A stretch of DNA of 6,629 nucleotides from Hydrogenothermaceae bacterium (lineage in GTDB: Bacteria; Aquificota; Aquificia; Aquificales; Hydrogenothermaceae): assembly GCA_026984355.1 (NCBI GenBank), contig JALSSG010000256.1, positions 1 to 6,629 of the forward strand, read 5' to 3'. Below, piece by piece: positions 5,525 to 6,629 of this stretch; position 1 is the first letter of the stretch, and each line of letters starts with the position of its first letter. The notes beneath the pieces are model-generated. The model did no database searches, was not told where the DNA came from, and saw only the letters and a list, made by a program, of their open reading frames with translations. The translations under genes were made by a program, and so were the position numbers.

Positions 5525-6514
5525 TCATATAAGTATATGTTCTTTTTCTACTATAGTTTTCTGTATGATTTGAGTGGCTGTTTCTATAAGTTTTCTTTTT
5601 ACTTCATATTCACCGCCTTCTATTCTACATCCTGCAGCATCTCTATGTCCCCCACCACCGAATTTTTTGGCAATCTCTCTCACAGGTATCTTTCCTTTTC
5701 CTCTAAGGGATACTCTCCATGTTTTTCTATCAGGTTTTTGTATCATAATAAATGCAACTTCAACGCCTTCTATACTACGGGCGTAGTTTACAAATCCTTC
5801 TGTATCTTCTTCAGTTGTTCCTGTCTGTTCTATAAATTCTCTTCTTACAACTAATGAAGCTATAAGACCATTATAGTGTATCTCTAAAGTAGAAAGGGTT
5901 TTTGTCAAAAGCTTTATAACATTTGGTTTGTTTCTTTCAAAAATCATTGTAGATATATATGATGGATTTGCTCCTTTCTTTACAAGGAACTTTGCCATCT
6001 CAAATGCTTTTTCGTCTACATTGTTATATCTAAATGAGCCTGTGTCAGTTATAAGTCCTGTATATATGCATGTTGCTATATCACTGTCTATGGCATCTTC
6101 GTCCCATTCTCTAAGAAGTTTTCCTACGAGAAATGTTGTAGATGGAGCATTAGGGTCTATATAATCTGATTTGTTAAAGTCTCCTCCAAGATGGTGGTCT
6201 ATTCTTAAAACTTCTTTTGATTCTACAGGAGCTTTTACTCTATGAAGACCTACAGCATCTACTACAATAGTAAGGTCAAATGTTTCATTTAATGGTAGTT
6301 TCTTTATGTTTTCTACAAAGGGTAAGAAATTGTATATATACGGAACATCATCTTTCATAGCACATACTACATTTTTTCCTTTTTTCTTTAAAAATTTATA
6401 TAAAGCAAGCATTCCTCCTATACCATCTCCATCAGGATTTTCATGAGTAGTTAAAAGGATTTTTCCATTTTCTGCTTTTAGTCTTTCTATAATAGGTACA
6501 ACCTCAATTTCCAT
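5525..6514 (-). CDS. nrnA: DHH/DHHA1 phosphoesterase, NrnA-like (nanoRNase / pAp phosphatase family)
   Basis: This 329-residue cytosolic protein has the usual length and two-domain build of the NrnA family. The N-terminal DHH domain shows HENPDGDGIGG (24-34) with metal ligands H24, D28 and D30, then VVDAVG (84-89) with D86, the signature DHH at 106-108, and GLITDTGSFRYNN (153-165) with D157. The C-terminal DHHA1 domain (about 215-315) ends in GGGGHRDAAG (286-295), the substrate-binding glycine loop; R271 in VSLRGKG is also typical. Known members use manganese to hydrolyse very short RNAs (2-5 nt) to mononucleotides, many also remove the 3' phosphate of pAp, and some hydrolyse pGpG; relatives of the same fold cleave c-di-AMP. 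This sequence lacks the PAS, GGDEF and membrane parts of GdpP, so a stand-alone NrnA-type role is preferred. The exact substrate cannot be read from the sequence. The start is firm: GGAGG at 6524-6520 with a 5-base spacer to the ATG. Confidence 0.9.
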   Translation of the reverse strand: MEIEVVPIIERLKAENGKILLTTHENPDGDGIGGMLALYKFLKKKGKNVVCAMKDDVPYIYNFLPFVENIKKLPLNETFDLTIVVDAVGLHRVKAPVESKEVLRIDHHLGGDFNKSDYIDPNAPSTTFLVGKLLREWDEDAIDSDIATCIYTGLITDTGSFRYNNVDEKAFEMAKFLVKKGANPSYISTMIFERNKPNVIKLLTKTLSTLEIHYNGLIASLVVRREFIEQTGTTEEDTEGFVNYARSIEGVEVAFIMIQKPDRKTWRVSLRGKGKIPVREIAKKFGGGGHRDAAGCRIEGGEYEVKRKLIETATQIIQKTIVEKEHILI

Positions 6515-6534
6515 TTTTTCCTCCAGTGTAGGAT

Positions 6535-6540
6535 TTTATA
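6535..6540 (-). promoter_or_regulatory. Weak candidate -10 (TATAAA) ahead of the DHH phosphoesterase gene
   Basis: The minus strand reads TATAAA at 6540-6535, which would start transcription near 6528 and leave a leader of about 14 bases containing the GGAGG site. No good -35 hexamer lies 16-18 bp upstream. A second, perfect TATAAT lies at 6608-6603, but its -35 region falls beyond the right edge. Either could drive the gene. The remaining bases up to 6629 are AT-rich with no other feature I can support. Confidence 0.22.
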
Positions 6541-6629
6541 GATGCTCTTTTTGTGATAATTATCTTTCATAGTACGGTAAATTTTATTAAAAAAATCATA
6601 AAATTATAAGTTTTTTTTGTCATACGGAC

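Noticed and set aside
6555..6564. 10-bp palindrome GATAATTATC upstream of the DHH gene
   Set aside because: It is short and A/T-dominated; such palindromes are expected by chance in this composition.
6567..6629. Open minus-strand frame entering from the right edge and ending at TGA 6569-6567, about 20 codons
   Set aside because: It is too short, AT-rich and without recognisable sequence. It could be the tail of an upstream gene, but nothing here supports that.

Overview
The window is AT-rich (roughly one-third GC, judged by eye) and densely packed. Its proteins are rich in Lys, Ile and Glu. The mix of genes is a DnaC-type helicase loader with an N-terminal Cys cluster, an AmrS-type radical SAM enzyme, an Aer-type PAS protein and an NrnA-type DHH phosphoesterase. 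Together with the low GC this best fits a thermophilic, low-GC member of the Aquificota (Hydrogenothermaceae, Sulfurihydrogenibium-like). That assignment is an inference from style and gene content; there is no rRNA or other marker here.

Layout from left to right. Positions 1-2559 hold a probable minus-strand operon read right to left: amrS, then a diguanylate cyclase (42 bp after the amrS stop), then a DnaC-like ATPase (64 bp further on, cut by the window edge). A 74-80 bp divergent spacer follows, with a recognisable minus-strand promoter for amrS. Positions 2640-4032 hold two plus-strand genes: an atypical SDR/NDUFA9-like NAD(P)-binding protein, and a small membrane-anchored protein of unknown function. 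Positions 4007-6514 hold two minus-strand genes: a soluble PAS protein with a degenerate chemoreceptor-like C-terminus, and upstream of it an NrnA-like DHH/DHHA1 phosphoesterase. The small membrane protein and the PAS protein converge and their coding regions overlap by 26 bp. The overlap lies within a stem-loop that probably terminates the minus-strand transcript.

Functional reading. The diguanylate cyclase has an intact GGEEF active site and an RxxD inhibitory site, so it probably makes c-di-GMP under product feedback. The NrnA-like enzyme belongs to a family that degrades very short RNAs, including pGpG (the linear breakdown product of c-di-GMP) in some bacteria. The window therefore may hold both ends of a c-di-GMP cycle, plus a cytosolic redox/oxygen-type PAS sensor. 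That link is inference; the genes are not in one transcription unit.

There is no tRNA, rRNA, CRISPR array, insertion sequence or phage gene that I can see, and no gene-free stretch longer than about 130 bp. I do not see a convincing wholly new multi-gene system. The items most worth a second look are the degenerate chemoreceptor-like PAS protein, the convergent overlap with an embedded terminator, the small unknown membrane protein, and the start-site corrections.
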